A DNA stretch of 64,000 bases from Leptobrachium leishanense (GCA_009667805.1 CM019069.1:95019204-95083203); one strand, 5' to 3'. Counted from the first letter of the stretch, positions 1-11,397 are shown. Translations and numbers: made by a program. Notes: a model not told the origin generated them from the letters alone.

Positions 1-158
1 GCATGGAACTCCCTGACCAACCTAGAGGCAGACATGTTGGAAGCCGGAATCCAGGACCGGTCCTCCGGACCATAACCCACCCAATCGACCAAGTACTGAC
101 CCCTGAACAGTCTAGAATCCAGAACTTTCCTAACCTCATACTCTGGCTCCCCATCAAC
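1..158 (-). pseudogene. pol: Chromodomain at the C-terminus of chromovirus pol (partial)
   Basis: Translating the minus strand from about 158 down to 1 gives an open segment containing YEVRKVLDSR, then YLVDWVGYG and EDRSWIPASN. This is the aromatic-cage pattern of a retroelement chromodomain (Y, then W and Y, then W). In chromoviruses this domain follows integrase and is thought to guide integration by binding modified histone tails. The segment is out of frame with the main integrase reading frame upstream (frameshift near 380) and separated from it by about 200 bases of disrupted linker. It is cut by the window edge. Confidence 0.85.
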
Positions 159-356
159 CTGAACAGGTGGAGGAGGAGGAACGACCCGCGTGTACCTGTT
201 ACACAACAAAGGCTTCAGTAGGGAGGTGTGGAAGATGTTGTGCAAGCGAAGATGTTTAGGAAGGGCAAGAGCATAAGCCACAGGGTTAACGCGGCGAATG
301 ATCTAGGTATGGACCTATAAACCGAGGTGCCATTTTCATAGAAGGCACCCGCAACT

Positions 357-2072
357 TCACATTCCTAGTGGACAACCAAACTCTATCCCCACGTTATAGG
401 AAGGAGCTTGTAACTTATGCCTGTCAGCCTTGCGTTTCTGGACAGCAACATTGCGCTCCATGTTTTCGTGAATCTGTCTCCAAATCTCTTGTAATTGTGT
501 GAGATGTTCATCGAGAGCCGGGATGGCCTGTTCAGCAAACTGAAGTGGTAGAGCCGGAGGGAAAAAACCATAGATGGCAGAAAAAGGAGAGTGGCCAGTA
601 GTCTCATTAACGGCGTTATTACGTGCATACTCAGCCCAGGGCAACAACTCCGACCAATTGTCTTGTTGTTGTGTGGTAAAGCAACGTATGTACTGCTCGA
701 GACCCTGATTTGCCCTCTCTGCTGCCCCATTGGTTTGTGGATGGTATGCTGAAGAGAAGGCCAATCGCACCCCCATCTCCGCACAGAAATCCCTCCAGAA
801 ACGAGAGATGAACTGAGCTCCTCTGCCAGAGACTATTTCAGACGGAACCCCATGTATTCGTACAATCTCTCTAGCAAAGACAACCGCCAGTTCTTTGGCT
901 GTAGGAAGCTTAGGTAAAGGAACAAAATGAGCCATTTTGGAGAAGCGGTCTACAACTGTCAGAACCACAGTATGACCCTTGGACTTCGGCAAGTCCACAA
1001 TAAATTCCATAGATCCATGAGACCAAGGCCTCTTAGGCGTAGGTAAAGGCTGCAATAGACCGACAGGCAAGGTTTTACTGGTTTTGCTTCTTGCACAGAC
1101 TTGACAAGCCAAAACGAACAGACGTACGTCCTGTCGCATGGTGGGCCACCAGAACTGTCTGGAGATACTGGTAACAGTCTTAGTAATACCAGGATGACCT
1201 GCTGGTTTGGAATCATGAAACATTATGAGTAATTCTTGTCTTTCCTTTTCAGGCACAAACAACATATCTGGAGGCTTGTTAGGTGGAGCCCCCATTTGAG
1301 CTGCTTGGAGGCGTTCCAGGAAAGGTGAGGAAACTGACAAGACCGTGGAAGCCACAATACGTTCAGAAGGAACTATAGGATTGTGGTCTTGTGTATTTGA
1401 TTCATACGGGTCATATTGACGAGATAAGGCATCAGCCTTTACATTGCGGTCACCTGGTCTGTAAGTCAACACAAAATTAAACCGAGACAGTAGTAATGAC
1501 CACCTGACCTGTCTCGAGTTCAAACGTTTAGCATCCCTGATGTACGTAAGGTTCTTATGATCAGTGATTATCAACAAAGGGTCAAGAGTACCCTCCAACA
1601 AATGTCTCCACTCTGACAGGGCAGACACAATAGCAAGCAATTCTCTGTTACCGATATCATAATTGCATTCTGTTGGTGATAATTTTCTTGAAAAGAACCC
1701 ACAAGGATGTAGAGGCTTCCCTGGAGACTCTCTTTGAGATAGGACAGCCCCAATGCCTATCTCGGAAGCATCAACCTCAAGGACAAATGGAATTCTGGGA
1801 TCAGGATGCCGTAACACGGGAGCGGAAGTGAAAGCCTGCTTAAGAGCTTCGAATGCCTGTTTGGATTGTGAAGACCAGACCTGATTCTTCAGACCTTTAC
1901 ATGTCATATTAATGATAGGAGAGGCTACAGTGGAATAATTCTTGATAAATCTCCTATAATAGTTGGAAAACCCCAAAAACCTCTGTATGGCTTTGAGGGA
2001 GAGGCCATTCTGAGATGGCCGTGAGTTTGGAAGGATCCATCTCAAAACCTTCTGGAGTGATAATGTACCCAA
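357..2072 (-). pseudogene. pol: pol: RT connection, RNase H and integrase of the chromovirus
   Basis: A 571-codon open stretch. Residues 25-90 are the RT thumb/connection (RFLGFSNYYRRFI). The RNase H domain follows, with acidic residues D101 (VDASEIGIG), E144 (NRELLAI) and D171 (ITDHKNLTY). Integrase has a zinc-binding HHCC module (H286, H293, C323, C326), then the core with D360 (MEFIVDLP) and E452 (AERANQG). The second core aspartate, expected in an SDRGAQF context, is glycine 416 (SGRGAQF); G416 and E452 are 35 residues apart, as in D,D35E integrases. This substitution alone should abolish strand transfer. The frame differs from the RT core upstream (shift near 2000) and is lost again near 380. 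The first Met here is only the start of the open stretch, not a natural start. Confidence 0.9.
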
Positions 2073-2478
2073 GAAATTTTTCAGTGGTAATGTCGAATAA
2101 ACACTTCTCCAGTTTGCAATAAAGACCGTTGTCTAGTAATTTTGCTAATACCTGTCTGACATGTTCATGGTGTGTTTTCAGATCGGGAGAGTAAATCAGT
2201 ATATCGTCTAGGTATACTATAACAAAGGATTGCAAAAAATCTCTGAGCACATCATTAATAAAATCTTGGAATACAGCTGGAGCATTACAAAGACCGAAAG
2301 GCATGACCAGATATTCATAATGCCCACTCCTGGTGTTAAACACTGTTTTCCACTCATGCCCTTCTTTTATACGTATCAGGTTGTAAGCCCCTGTTAAATC
2401 GAGTTTTGTGTATACTGCTGATCCCCTTAAACTGTCGAACAGTTCTGATATAAGAGGGATAGGGTACACATTCTTCAT
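1954..2478 (-). pseudogene. pol: pol: reverse transcriptase core of the chromovirus
   Basis: A 174-codon open segment with the RT palm and fingers. The KLDLTGAYN motif carries the first catalytic aspartate. FGLCNAPAVFQ lies at residues 61-71, and the YLDD box at 89-92 (D91, D92) holds the other two metal-binding aspartates. Just downstream is the VRQVLAKLLDNGLYCKLEKC segment typical of Ty3/Gypsy RT. Upstream the minus strand still encodes the usual [18 protein letters not shown] segment at about 2525-2590, but the frame between 2479 and 2621 is broken. It overlaps the next pol segment in another frame, marking a frameshift near 2000. Confidence 0.9.
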
Positions 2479-2621
2479 GGTGATCTTGTTAAGCCCCCTA
2501 TAATCAATACACGGACATACATCTCCTTTTTAGACACAAAAAAGAACCCAGCCCCTGCTGGAGAAGAGGAACGTCTGATAAAACCTCTCTCCAAATTCTC
2601 TTTTATGTCCTCCTCCATGAT

Positions 2622-3257
2622 TTAGTTCTCTTTTATGGATAGAGGATATACTTTGCCTCGAGGAGGCATGGTACCTGAATGATTATCTATGGCGCAATTA
2701 TACGGTCTATGTGGAGGTAGTTTCTCTGCCTCTCTTTTATCAAATACAGCTCTGAGGTCGGCATACTGGTCAGGAACCTCTGTAGACAATGGGGGAGCTG
2801 TAGGTGTTTTCAAGGCACCAATATGTTGAATGGGTATTAAACAAATCCCAAAACAAGTAGGACTCCAAGATAGTATCTCTCCCTTAGCCCAATCAATAAC
2901 AGGATTATGTTCCACCAACCAAGGGAAACCAAGCACAACAGGATTGGAAGGTGAACGGATAACCTGAAATATGATCTCTTCTTTATGTAAGAGGCCAGTG
3001 GTAAGAACCACTGTAACCGTATCGTGAGTAATCCTAGCGCAGGATAACGGCCTACCATCTATGGCTTTGACAGCTAAGGGTGTCTCTCTTACAACCAGAG
3101 GGAGAGAAATGGAAGAAGCGTATTCAACATCAATAAAATTACCAGCAGCCCCAGAATCAACAAAAGCGGTAGTATGCGTGGTCTTGGTCTCCCAAGCCAC
3201 GGATACTGGTAACAAAAGTTTAGTGTCTTTGACAGGAGACATGCACGTCACACCCAA
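2622..3257 (-). pseudogene. pol: pol: aspartic protease and start of RT of the chromovirus
   Basis: A 211-codon open segment. Residues 32-38 read FVDSGAA, the DSG active-site loop of retropepsins with D34 as catalytic residue. LGFPWLVEHNP near residue 115 is the second conserved protease strand of Ty3/Gypsy elements. The C-terminal part (LPPHRPYNCAIDNHSGTMPP) is the conserved protease-RT linker. The frame stops at about 2620, in the middle of the conserved start of RT, so the stop is a lesion and not a natural end. Confidence 0.85.
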
Positions 3258-3277
3258 GGCCTGTCTCCTCAGCTGCC

Positions 3278-4208
3278 TTAGGTGCGGTAGTTTTCCGATT
3301 TATCATGCATTCTAGGGCGAGTGGGACATTGAAGTCGTAAATGTCCTTTCAAACCACAATACAGGCACAATCCCTCACGAAGACGCCTTGTTCTCTCTTC
3401 CTCTGTAAGCCTAATATGGCCTAGTTGCATAGGCTCAGAGGGAGGAGATAACTCTCTGGGTGGTGCCTGAAAGACAGGAGCCAACCTTGGTAATGGTCTC
3501 TTAGGTTTCTCTCTGAGTTCTTCTGTCCCTTATCTGATCATTCAGATCTATACAATAATCAATGAGTTCACTCAATACCTCAGGTAATTTATGAGGAGCC
3601 AATTCATGCATCAATGACTCTGATAACCTCTCCATAAAAGCCAGAACCAGAGCCTCATCAGTCCAGTTCACATCAGAAATCAACGTTTTAAATTCTATAG
3701 CATAATCAGACACAGTCCTGTTCCCTTGACGTATGCGGAACAAGGATTTGCCAGCTACCTTGGCCTTTCTGGTAGGATTAAACGTACGTTTTAACTCGGC
3801 TATGAATTCTTTATAGTTCCGTACGATAGGCTTCTCTGCCTCCCATAAAGGATTCGCCCATGTCAACGCTCTGCCAGACAGATGGTTAATAATGAACCCC
3901 ACTTTGGCTATGTCAGTGATAAACATTTGTGGATTTAATTTAAAATGAATATCCACATGCACCAAAAATCCACGGCACTCCGAGGGAGTACCGTCAAACC
4001 TCATAGGAGCGGTTATGTGTACCTGGGATGTCTGAACGACAGGGGACACAGGTATAGCAGGCGGAGGTGCAACCCCAGCTGGTTCCAGGTGAGCCGTACG
4101 AGTCAGGATAGTTTGTAAGGCGAGAGCAAACTGATCCATCCTATGGTCCTGCTCGTCCTGTCTGGATACAAAGTTACTCAAATGTTGTGTTAAGTCTGCG
4201 GGATCCAT
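3278..4208 (-). pseudogene. gag: gag of the chromovirus (frameshifted)
   Basis: The frame opens with ATG at 4208-4206, only 17 bases after the 5' LTR. It runs 235 codons with the retrotransposon Gag capsid-like fold pattern (FLVHVDIHFKLNP, ALTWANPLWE, FIAELKRTFNP, SDYAIEFKTL). It then hits a stop at about 3501 and resumes in another frame (3484-3278). That second part carries one CCHC zinc knuckle, [14 protein letters not shown], in the C-x2-C-x4-H-x4-C spacing used to bind genomic RNA. One frameshift near 3490 splits the nucleocapsid from the capsid. Confidence 0.88.
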
Positions 4209-4224
4209 TTTGGCCAGATCGTAA

Positions 4225-4814
4225 TGTCACGGTTCCCGGATCCCACCACGCAGCCCTTAAAGCCCAACACTCCACAGAGCCAAAAAGCTACCAACAGAGT
4301 AGCCGTAAAACAATCCCTAACTGTCTGGTCCTTAAAAATTGGCCAGGTATAAGAATACTAGCTAGACAGAAAGGGTTAATCAAAGACAATGTCGTAATAC
4401 AAAACCGGGTCAGCAACACGGTGTTAGTCAGACGAGCCAGAGTCAGGAATACAGAGAATAGAAGAGTCAAATGGAATAGCCGGGTCGATATCAGTGCAGT
4501 AGTGTAGTACAAGGAAAATAGTCTAGGGCAACGGAAGGCAGAATAGTCAGTAAACAAGCAGAGGTCAATAACAGGTTAAATCACGAGAGAATTCAGGTAC
4601 AAGGAGCTCAGGTATGGATAACCACGATCTGGCACTGCTGAGAAGGAACTGTGGGTTTTTAAACACCTTCACCAGACCGCGCCCCCCTCTCAAGCCACGC
4701 CTTATGCAGCCACCTCCCTGCCGGTCTCTATTTAAACAGGGTGTTGGTCAGCGAGCAGCATCAGACATGCTGCCTTCAAACATACTGGAGAGGCTGGAAG
4801 CCCCCAACGTTACA
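4225..4814 (-). repeat. 5' LTR of the chromovirus (590 bp)
   Basis: On the minus strand it starts TGTAACGTTGGGGG (4814 downward) and ends GGAACCGTGACA at 4225, the usual TG...CA limits. It sits directly before the primer-binding region (TTACGATCTGGCC) and the gag ATG. TATA-like stretches (TTTAAATAG, TTTAAAAACCC on the minus strand, around 4655-4735) are candidate promoter elements. The boundary was inferred from terminal dinucleotides and gag position, because the partner LTR is not in the window. Confidence 0.7.
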
Positions 4815-5278
4815 CGGTGCCACTCAGAGGGTAATAGGTTTTTGGTGGTTATGTATGAATAAGAGGCAGTAGTGACTTGCAGAAGTTCAGGCTTTAATTA
4901 GGTTATTCAACAATAAAGAGTCATAACTTGACACACATCTGGTTACAGCAAACAGCAGAGAAGGAAGAGATAAAACAGAGAGGAGACAACAGGAAAAAAC
5001 ACAACTTCCTTCCTGTAAACATTTACCAACAAGTCCATCAACACTTTTTCCACCACTGCAACTGATGAAACCGGTTTGCCTGGCATAAAGTATTTGTTTA
5101 GCGGTTCCCATGTGACATTACTCCACGTGTCTTAGCCCACTAGTCTCAGGGTGGTACGTGGTCCCAAGTGCACCGGGCTTAGACTCCCAATTTCCAATCT
5201 AACTACAGGGGTATATATGACTCCACACACTGAGCGAGACTCAGCAGTTCATCCTGTTACAGTTCTCTGTTGCAAATA
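4815..5278. other. No gene seen
   Basis: Mixed sequence between the chromovirus LTR and the LINE tail. No open frame with recognisable motifs, no terminal repeats and no tandem repeat were found. Confidence 0.5.
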
Positions 5279-6170
5279 TTATTATCATCATTTATATAGA
5301 GCCAACAGTTTCCACAGTGCTTTGCAATAACCAAAGGTAAAGAGAAACAGATAAACGGACATAGGATGGAAACAAGAGGTGTAGAGGGCCCTGCTCATAC
5401 GATCTTACAGTCTAGAGGGATTGGGGTTGAGGAAGACAAGGGGAGTTTTGCTGGATGTCAGGTTCATTAGTGTCAGCGGTTCAGGAATGGTGGGGCCATG
5501 GAAGCGGCTTCAATCATGATGTGAGAGAAGGTGAGCAGAGGGATGAGCTGCATACTGTAAGTGATATGGTGACGCTAATCTGAAGAGATGTGTTTTGAGG
5601 GATTTCTTGAAGGCATGAAGATTAGGGGAGAGTTTGATAGGGCAAGGTAAGTCATTCCTTAGGACTGGAGCTTCCCTTAAGATGTCTTGGAGGTGGGAGT
5701 TGGCAGCACAGGTGTAGACAGAGGACAGGCAGAGGTAGCCCACCGACCAGAGTTGTCTAGACAGGATGTGCATGCGGAGTAACAGAGACATGTAAGGAGG
5801 GGTTTAGTTATTGAGTGATTTTAAAGTGAGCGTCAGTATTTTAAACTGTATCCTGAAGCATACAGGAAGCCTTTGGAGGGAGCAGCAGAAGGGGGAGGTA
5901 CGCAAGGAGCGTCTGTTGAGAAAAATAAGCCTGGCACCTGCATTCATTACAGATTACAAAGCTGCAATACGGGTGTTGGGCAGGCCAATAAGGAGCGAGT
6001 TGCAGTAATCAAGTCGTGAAATGACAAGCGCATGAACCATCACCTTTGCGGTATCTTGCGTCAGAAAAGGGCGGATGCGGACAATGTTCTTGAGTTGATA
6101 GTAACAGGACAACCTGTTCTGTAGGGTCTTTTGTCCCATCATCACAGCATGAAAGTCTGCATTCTCTAGT
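5279..6170 (-). pseudogene. 3' fragment of an L2/CR1-like LINE (end of RT plus 3' tail)
   Basis: On the minus strand, 6165-5954 encodes YYQLKNIVRIRPFLTQDTAK followed by ALVISRLDYCNSLLIGLP, the C-terminal RT signature of L2/CR1-type non-LTR elements. After a stop-rich, frameshifted stretch, 5680-5560 encodes AFKKSLKTHLFRLA, the last conserved block before the stop in such elements. The sequence ends in a 3' tail with a TATATAAATGATGATAAT simple repeat (about 5300-5279). The copy is 5' truncated, as is normal for LINEs, and contains several stops and frame changes. A near-identical tail occurs at 6919-6997 on the plus strand. Confidence 0.8.
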
Positions 6171-6683
6171 ATTTTCTTTGTTATGACTTGGAGCATAATA
6201 ACAATATAATGGGAGTTAACCCCAACTCTGCAAGACCTGCTGGTCTCTGCACAGGATATATGCATGAAAGCCATCACTACACTTTACTACAGATACACTA
6301 AACTCAGTTACAGTGCGTCCACAATACGAGCCTATGCCTGCGATTACACTTATAACTGAGCCAATACTACGGTAACTGTAACCACAGTTAGAGTGAACTA
6401 CTCACCTATCCACATGCATGTTACTGAGGTTCTAGGCTAAGGGAGCTATCCACTTTCGTATATATAAAATGTCTGACATGTTTTCATTTGATGTTTTACT
6501 TTGTGTTGTTATAGTGTTTATTAATAATACTAATAAAGGTTAAGCTTTAGCTTGTTTCAAACCATTACATAGTCACATAGTAATCTTTTTCTCCCTTTAG
6601 TTTGATCTATGCTTAATGGCTATGCCCTACTCTTTTCTACAATCATAAATTAATGATTCCAGACCACGTAGGATATTCTATTC
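6171..6683. other. No gene seen
   Basis: AT-rich sequence with no recognised motif or repeat boundary. Confidence 0.4.
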
Positions 6684-6686
6684 TAA

Positions 6687-7215
6687 GGTTAATGTCAGAT
6701 GAATGCAGTCTGAGCGCAGTCTGCGTGGGTGCATGCATGACGTACTGACGGAAGATACTGTAGGCACCACACGGTCCGTGTTTTTTTGACGGACATAGAA
6801 AAAAAAGGGAACTATGGGAAATAAAATTAATATGAAAAATGATAAAAATTTGAAAAGGCTATGAAAAACCATTTTGTGCATCAAGGTGCTGGACATTCCA
6901 AATGCGCTGCATCTGACATCTTGTTCCCTTTGGTTATTGTAAAGCGCTGCAGAAACTGTTGACGCTATATAAATGATGACAATAATAATAATAATAATCT
7001 CATCACTCACACAGAACGCTACGCAGACACTCTGCGCGTCCATCTATCGATTTTGCGTTCTTGCCTAACTTGCGTCCGTTTGCCACGTGCGTACGCAGTT
7101 CGGTGCACATGTACTTCGTGTGTGGGTCTCTATTGATCATGATTCTATGCTACGACGGACGTTAAACTGTGCGGCAAAATACGGACGTGATATCTGCGTT
7201 CGTCTGACATTAGCC
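6687..7215. mobile_element. PIF/Harbinger-like MITE with a nested LINE 3' tail
   Basis: The left end GGTTAATGTCAGATGAATGC and right end GCGTTCGTCTGACATTAGCC are inverted repeats of the same family as the elements at 24107, 33569 and 44807. The left flank is TAA (6684-6686); the right flank has decayed to TGT. About 6919-6997 is a LINE 3' tail on the plus strand (TTGGTTATTGTAAAGCGCTG through an AATAAT repeat). It interrupts sequence that is continuous in the related copy near 30890, so it inserted into the MITE. Confidence 0.65.
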
Positions 7216-8943
7216 TGTTTCAGCAATAACAATAAAAGCAAAAGAAAATAAGAGGACCTTCAAGAAGACTTGAAAAAGGGTGATTTCATCTACATCAGCA
7301 ACAAAGATTTTTAGCTAGAAAGATTAATTAAGGTATGGAGATGGCACTCTCAAATTCACGTCAACAGATATGTATTTTAATGTAATTTAAATTTATGGGT
7401 AATATTTGAACAGACTGATTTCCTGCTAAGCAGCCATTACATACTAGAAAGTGTGTTTCTGCTGCAGCAGCAAAAGTGCATGAATATTCCATATTTCATA
7501 AATAGAACATATACATGGTTTACAGGTTCTACATGGTAGACCCTATGTAGCTTGTGCTGCAGAGAGCCCAGGAGACACTGTACCAACTCTTTATGCTATG
7601 AGAGAGCAGTCTCTCTATGTTTGCATTTTATAGAGGCGACCTATGCTGCTAAAGAAGGGGCATGCCACTCTCTATTTGGCCAGAGGAGTGATCACCCAAA
7701 TCCGGGATTTGCTACACTCGGGAGTATGTGAGTGTTCCTGCTCTACCATTATATTTTTTACCCTTTTGTCTCGATCCTACACCATTTGTATATTCTCTCT
7801 TCTGCTTTCTCGAGATTGGTAAAGAAAACGGATGACACATTTATTATTACAGATACAAGTATTTTTATTGTTATTTTATTATATTGTATACATTTCTTTG
7901 TGGTTCCATGACTGCTTTGAATGCACTTACATATGCATGTTCTCACTGGAAATATTATTTTGACTAGTTTAGTTTTCTTGCACCGTATGTATTATTCAAA
8001 TAGGTTGTCACCATATGTAAAAGAATCACAAATATACATTTCTAACAGAGACTTGAAAAAGATAAAATGAGATCAGATAAATAGTTAAAGTTATTTGCCA
8101 GGTAACTTTTAAATATAATGATCTCATTTAGAAAGAAAAATAATGAAAAAAGCATTACATGTCTAACTCAGACTGCTCATATCTTTCAATAACCAATAAG
8201 CACAATTACACCCAGTGATTTTCAGACGTGCTTTAGTTATGTATTCATATTTCTGGTTAATGTGATAAAAACGAAAATATGTTGAATTTTTTAAAAAACT
8301 TTTCAAGAGCAGTTCTCTTGTATTTGCGCTCTTATTAAATATTAAACACCAGCTGAGGGAGGAGATGATTCATAAAACATTAGCTTTGTGTTAAAGATGC
8401 TCTGGATATTACTTAAAGAGTGTCACAGTAAAAAACTTAAAAAAAAGCTTTATTCTCTGAAAAAAGCAGCACGAAAACACAGACAGTATCAAATGTTATA
8501 AATACTGTGCAGAGAAGTAACTGATTTTTACAGGTGCTATATTTGTAGTCATAAATTTAAACCTAGCACTTGTATCCATTTGTTAATTGTAACTTTCACT
8601 TTGCTAACCGAGAAAATGTTACATAAAATGAAAGTTCTATGACGCGAATCATGCAATTAGTAAGCTAATCCTGTTACTGTTATTTTATTTATAAAACTGT
8701 AAAATTCTCACTTGCATTAAATGAATAGTTTAGGGTTTGATTACCTGGAGATCTCAAGCCATTATTTGGATCTAAAAGCTATAACTACTTTATTCCCGCT
8801 GAAACATTTTGGGCTAGAATGCAATTTAAAACACTTGTTTTCAACACGTGCAACAATATATATAGGCATGGAATTACAATCTACTGTGCTCTAAGAGTGG
8901 GTACCTTATGCACAAAAAAAGACCAAGGGATTTGTTAAATACT
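7216..8943. other. AT-rich intronic sequence, no gene seen
   Basis: About 1.7 kb without recognised coding sequence, terminal repeats or tandem arrays. Part of it (8160-8450) has balanced, non-repetitive composition and may simply be unique intron. Confidence 0.4.
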
Positions 8944-8945
8944 TA

Positions 8946-9831
8946 CAGGGTTATTCAAAGAGATCTGAATGGCTGGAGAAAGGTAAACGAACGCTGAAAA
9001 TCAGCGTTCGGTTACCTTTCTTGGCCATTCGGCTATCCAGAGAGCAGGCAATTCGCCAAATCCTGGCGAATTGCCTGCACATACGGTGCCTGTTCGAGGG
9101 CAGTGAAACCCCCATAAAAAAGCACTGCTTCGGCTATTCAGAGAACACAAACCAGCAGTGAAAGGTTCCCCTAATGCCCTGAAATTCGGTGGTTTAATTC
9201 AACAGGTTTATTCAGGAGAATCCTATAGGCTTCAATGTTAAAAATATTCCCGTTTTAATTCAATATCTAATAAACCATTCATTATAAAATTCTGCAGTAA
9301 AGAGTCTCTTTATTTATAGATTTTTTAGGAAATTTTAAGCATTTTTCTGGATTTTCTTTTAAAAAAAATTAAGTTTACTTATTTTTTCTGTAACAGCCCT
9401 TTTTATTATCATTCCCTGGACCTCCATATGTAAATTTCAGACATTTTCGCTCAGTAGTTTCTTTGCAAACAGCGTTTCACTTTTCAAACATTCATGCAAA
9501 CTGTTTTCCTAATTTATTCACTTCACTAGTCTGCGGTGTCGACTTTTTCTAGAGGCAGCGCTGCGTGTGATCGGCTCCTGCTCGGGTTTTTCCGGCGTCT
9601 TCAGCGGGTTAATCCAGATGTTTTTGCAGGTTTCGGCGTGCATTCGCCGGGTTTTTGCAGTGACTTTTCGTTGGGTTTGCGGCAGCTTTTCCCTGCGCTT
9701 CGACGGCCCTGTGGTGCTTGCTGAATACACCGCAGGGTTGCCGAAATGGGATTGCAGAATCGGCCCGAATTGAAGAGAACGAAAAGTCACCGAACATGCG
9801 GCGACTTTTCGATTCTCTTTGAATAACCCTG
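8946..9831. mobile_element. TA-flanked MITE with CAGGGTTATTCAAAGAGA termini (Tc1/mariner-type)
   Basis: The left terminus CAGGGTTATTCAAAGAGA and right terminus TCTCTTTGAATAACCCTG are a perfect 18-bp inverted repeat, flanked on both sides by TA (8944-8945, 9832-9833). This is the target duplication of Tc1/mariner elements. The 886-bp interior has no transposase but several shorter palindromes (8980-9030 and 9040-9080). It contains a module at 9220-9340 that also occurs inside two hAT elements at 24900-25005 and 46050-46140. Related termini (GGTTATTCA / TGAATAACC) occur at 51010-51675 and 12830. Confidence 0.7.
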
Positions 9832-10110
9832 TATGTGCTGATATAATACTAAGAATCAAATCTTAAATGCGAAAGAATTTTTTTTGATGATGACAGAGTA
9901 AATAAATATGTAAATAAAGGAAATATCTCTCTTGCTCTCTATGAATAAATTTGTTTCAATATCAATATACTTAATAAAGAAAAACTCTCTCTAGTCTTTC
10001 TCTAATTGTCTATAAAAGTCTCTGCCTTTGGAAAGAAAACATAACTGATAAAGCAAAGTATTTACATAATGTGAATGATAACAGTAAAACTGTGATAAAT
10101 GAAACAAGTA

Positions 10111-10847
10111 GGGCTCTATTACATTCTCCGTGCAAATTCGTACGCGGAGCGCAATCTTTTTTGCGCGCAGCGTTAAACGTTAACGCACGTAAATTAACGC
10201 TGGTATTATGATCCGAGCATATTTTTTCATCCGTCAAAAAATAACGCGCGTAAAATGGACACGCAAAAACGCAGAAAAATATTCGCGCAGTAACGTTGCG
10301 TGCAGAAATCGGTGGGCAGACAGTTTTTTCACGTGATTCAGCCAATCAGAATTAAGAACCACAATGGTCTCCCGTTCAGTTTTTGCACCTGTCAAAATCA
10401 GTCTGTGTATATATGCTGCAGCAAGAATAAAAACACGCACAACCTCTCTATTTTATTGTTTGGGTATGTGTAGAATGTGTAACTATACTGTGCTGTATTT
10501 TTTTTTTCGTGCCAATGTATTTCGTTTCGGCCAGGACGTTCAGATTTGCAGTTACCACCAGCATTTAAAAGACGTTAAAATTATGCGCGTAAATGTCGTT
10601 CGTAAAAAGTTGCGCATCGATTGTAATACCATCCGCGTACCAGCGCACAAACGCATTTGCGCTCACAATGTTAAGTATGGGATGCGCGCGCGAACTTACG
10701 GTCGCGCAGGTTCGCTCGCGTTAGACGTTAACGCGCATCGTATGCGCGAACGTCGTAATACGACGTCCAGCGCAAAGGGTTTTGCCCCTCGCGTTAATGC
10801 GTTTTGGCTCACGCGCACATTTTTGCGCGAAGAGTGTAATAGTGCCC
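10111..10847. mobile_element. CpG-rich MITE with 3-bp GTA target duplication
   Basis: The ends GGGCTCTATTACATTCTCC and the reverse complement of GAGTGTAATAGTGCCC are imperfect inverted repeats. They are flanked by GTA on both sides (10108-10110, 10848-10850). A 3-bp duplication and G-rich ends suggest a PIF/Harbinger relative, although TWA is the usual target. The interior is dense in CpG and in TTAACGCGCGTAA-like palindromes. Open frames across it are a by-product of that composition. Confidence 0.6.
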
Positions 10848-10850
10848 GTA

Positions 10851-11393
10851 GGGTCTCGCAGGATATAAGGAAACCACTGAATATTTGGACTAATAAGTAG
10901 AGTTTAAGTCAACATTTTTCGTTAGGTTTATAAAATTCTACTGTAGATATAAAAAATGCCAGTACTCAATAGAAAAAGACCAATAAAGAAGGAAAGGGAC
11001 AATCCATGGAACAAAAATTTAATCCAAACAGAAATACAGCTTACAAGCGATAAAAGATGTGACGGTTGCAGAGAAGACCACTGAACTGCAGAAAAAAACA
11101 CAAAACGGAACTCTCCTATTCTACTAATAGGTGGTTAAACAAATAAAAAGGTCTTAAAATTTGTCTGAATAATAAAAAAGGTCTATTAAAAAAATAACAA
11201 AAAGGTCTGTTACAGAATAAAAAAAAAAAACCTCTAAAAAAATTTGGGAATTAAAAAAATGTGTGTAAAAAATACAAAAGGTGTTCTAAAAATAAATAGA
11301 GAAACTTTGTGCTGAAAATTGAAAGAATAAACTTTTTTGGTAATTTAAAAAATGATATTTTTTTTTACATAGAAACCTATGGAATTTGCCTGT
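10851..11393. other. A-rich ladder sequence, no gene
   Basis: From about 11130 to 11380 the sequence repeats AAAAAGGTCT-like blocks separated by A-rich runs at roughly 30-40-bp spacing. Similar T- or A-rich ladders occur at 9300-9440, 51290-51450, 53400-53620 and 58430-58650. Confidence 0.45.
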
Positions 11394-11397
11394 TTAA

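Larger units (their letters stand above)
1..4814 (-). mobile_element. Ty3/Gypsy chromovirus LTR retrotransposon, 3' part cut by window start
   Basis: Read on the minus strand the order is 5' LTR (4814-4225), gag, protease, reverse transcriptase, RNase H, integrase and a chromodomain that runs off the window at base 1. This order, and the chromodomain after integrase, define the chromovirus branch of Ty3/Gypsy elements, which target chromatin through the chromodomain. The copy is dead. gag is split by a frameshift near 3490. pol has a stop near 2620, a gap of closed frames between 2479 and 2621, frameshifts near 2000 and 380, and a missing integrase catalytic residue. The 3' LTR must lie outside the window, so the target duplication cannot be tested. 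The first bases outside the 5' LTR are CGGTG (4815-4819). Confidence 0.93.

Noticed and set aside
10364..10900. 178-codon plus-strand open frame
   Set aside because: It runs across the right end of a CpG-rich MITE and contains Arg/Val-rich repeats from palindromic CGCGTAA words.
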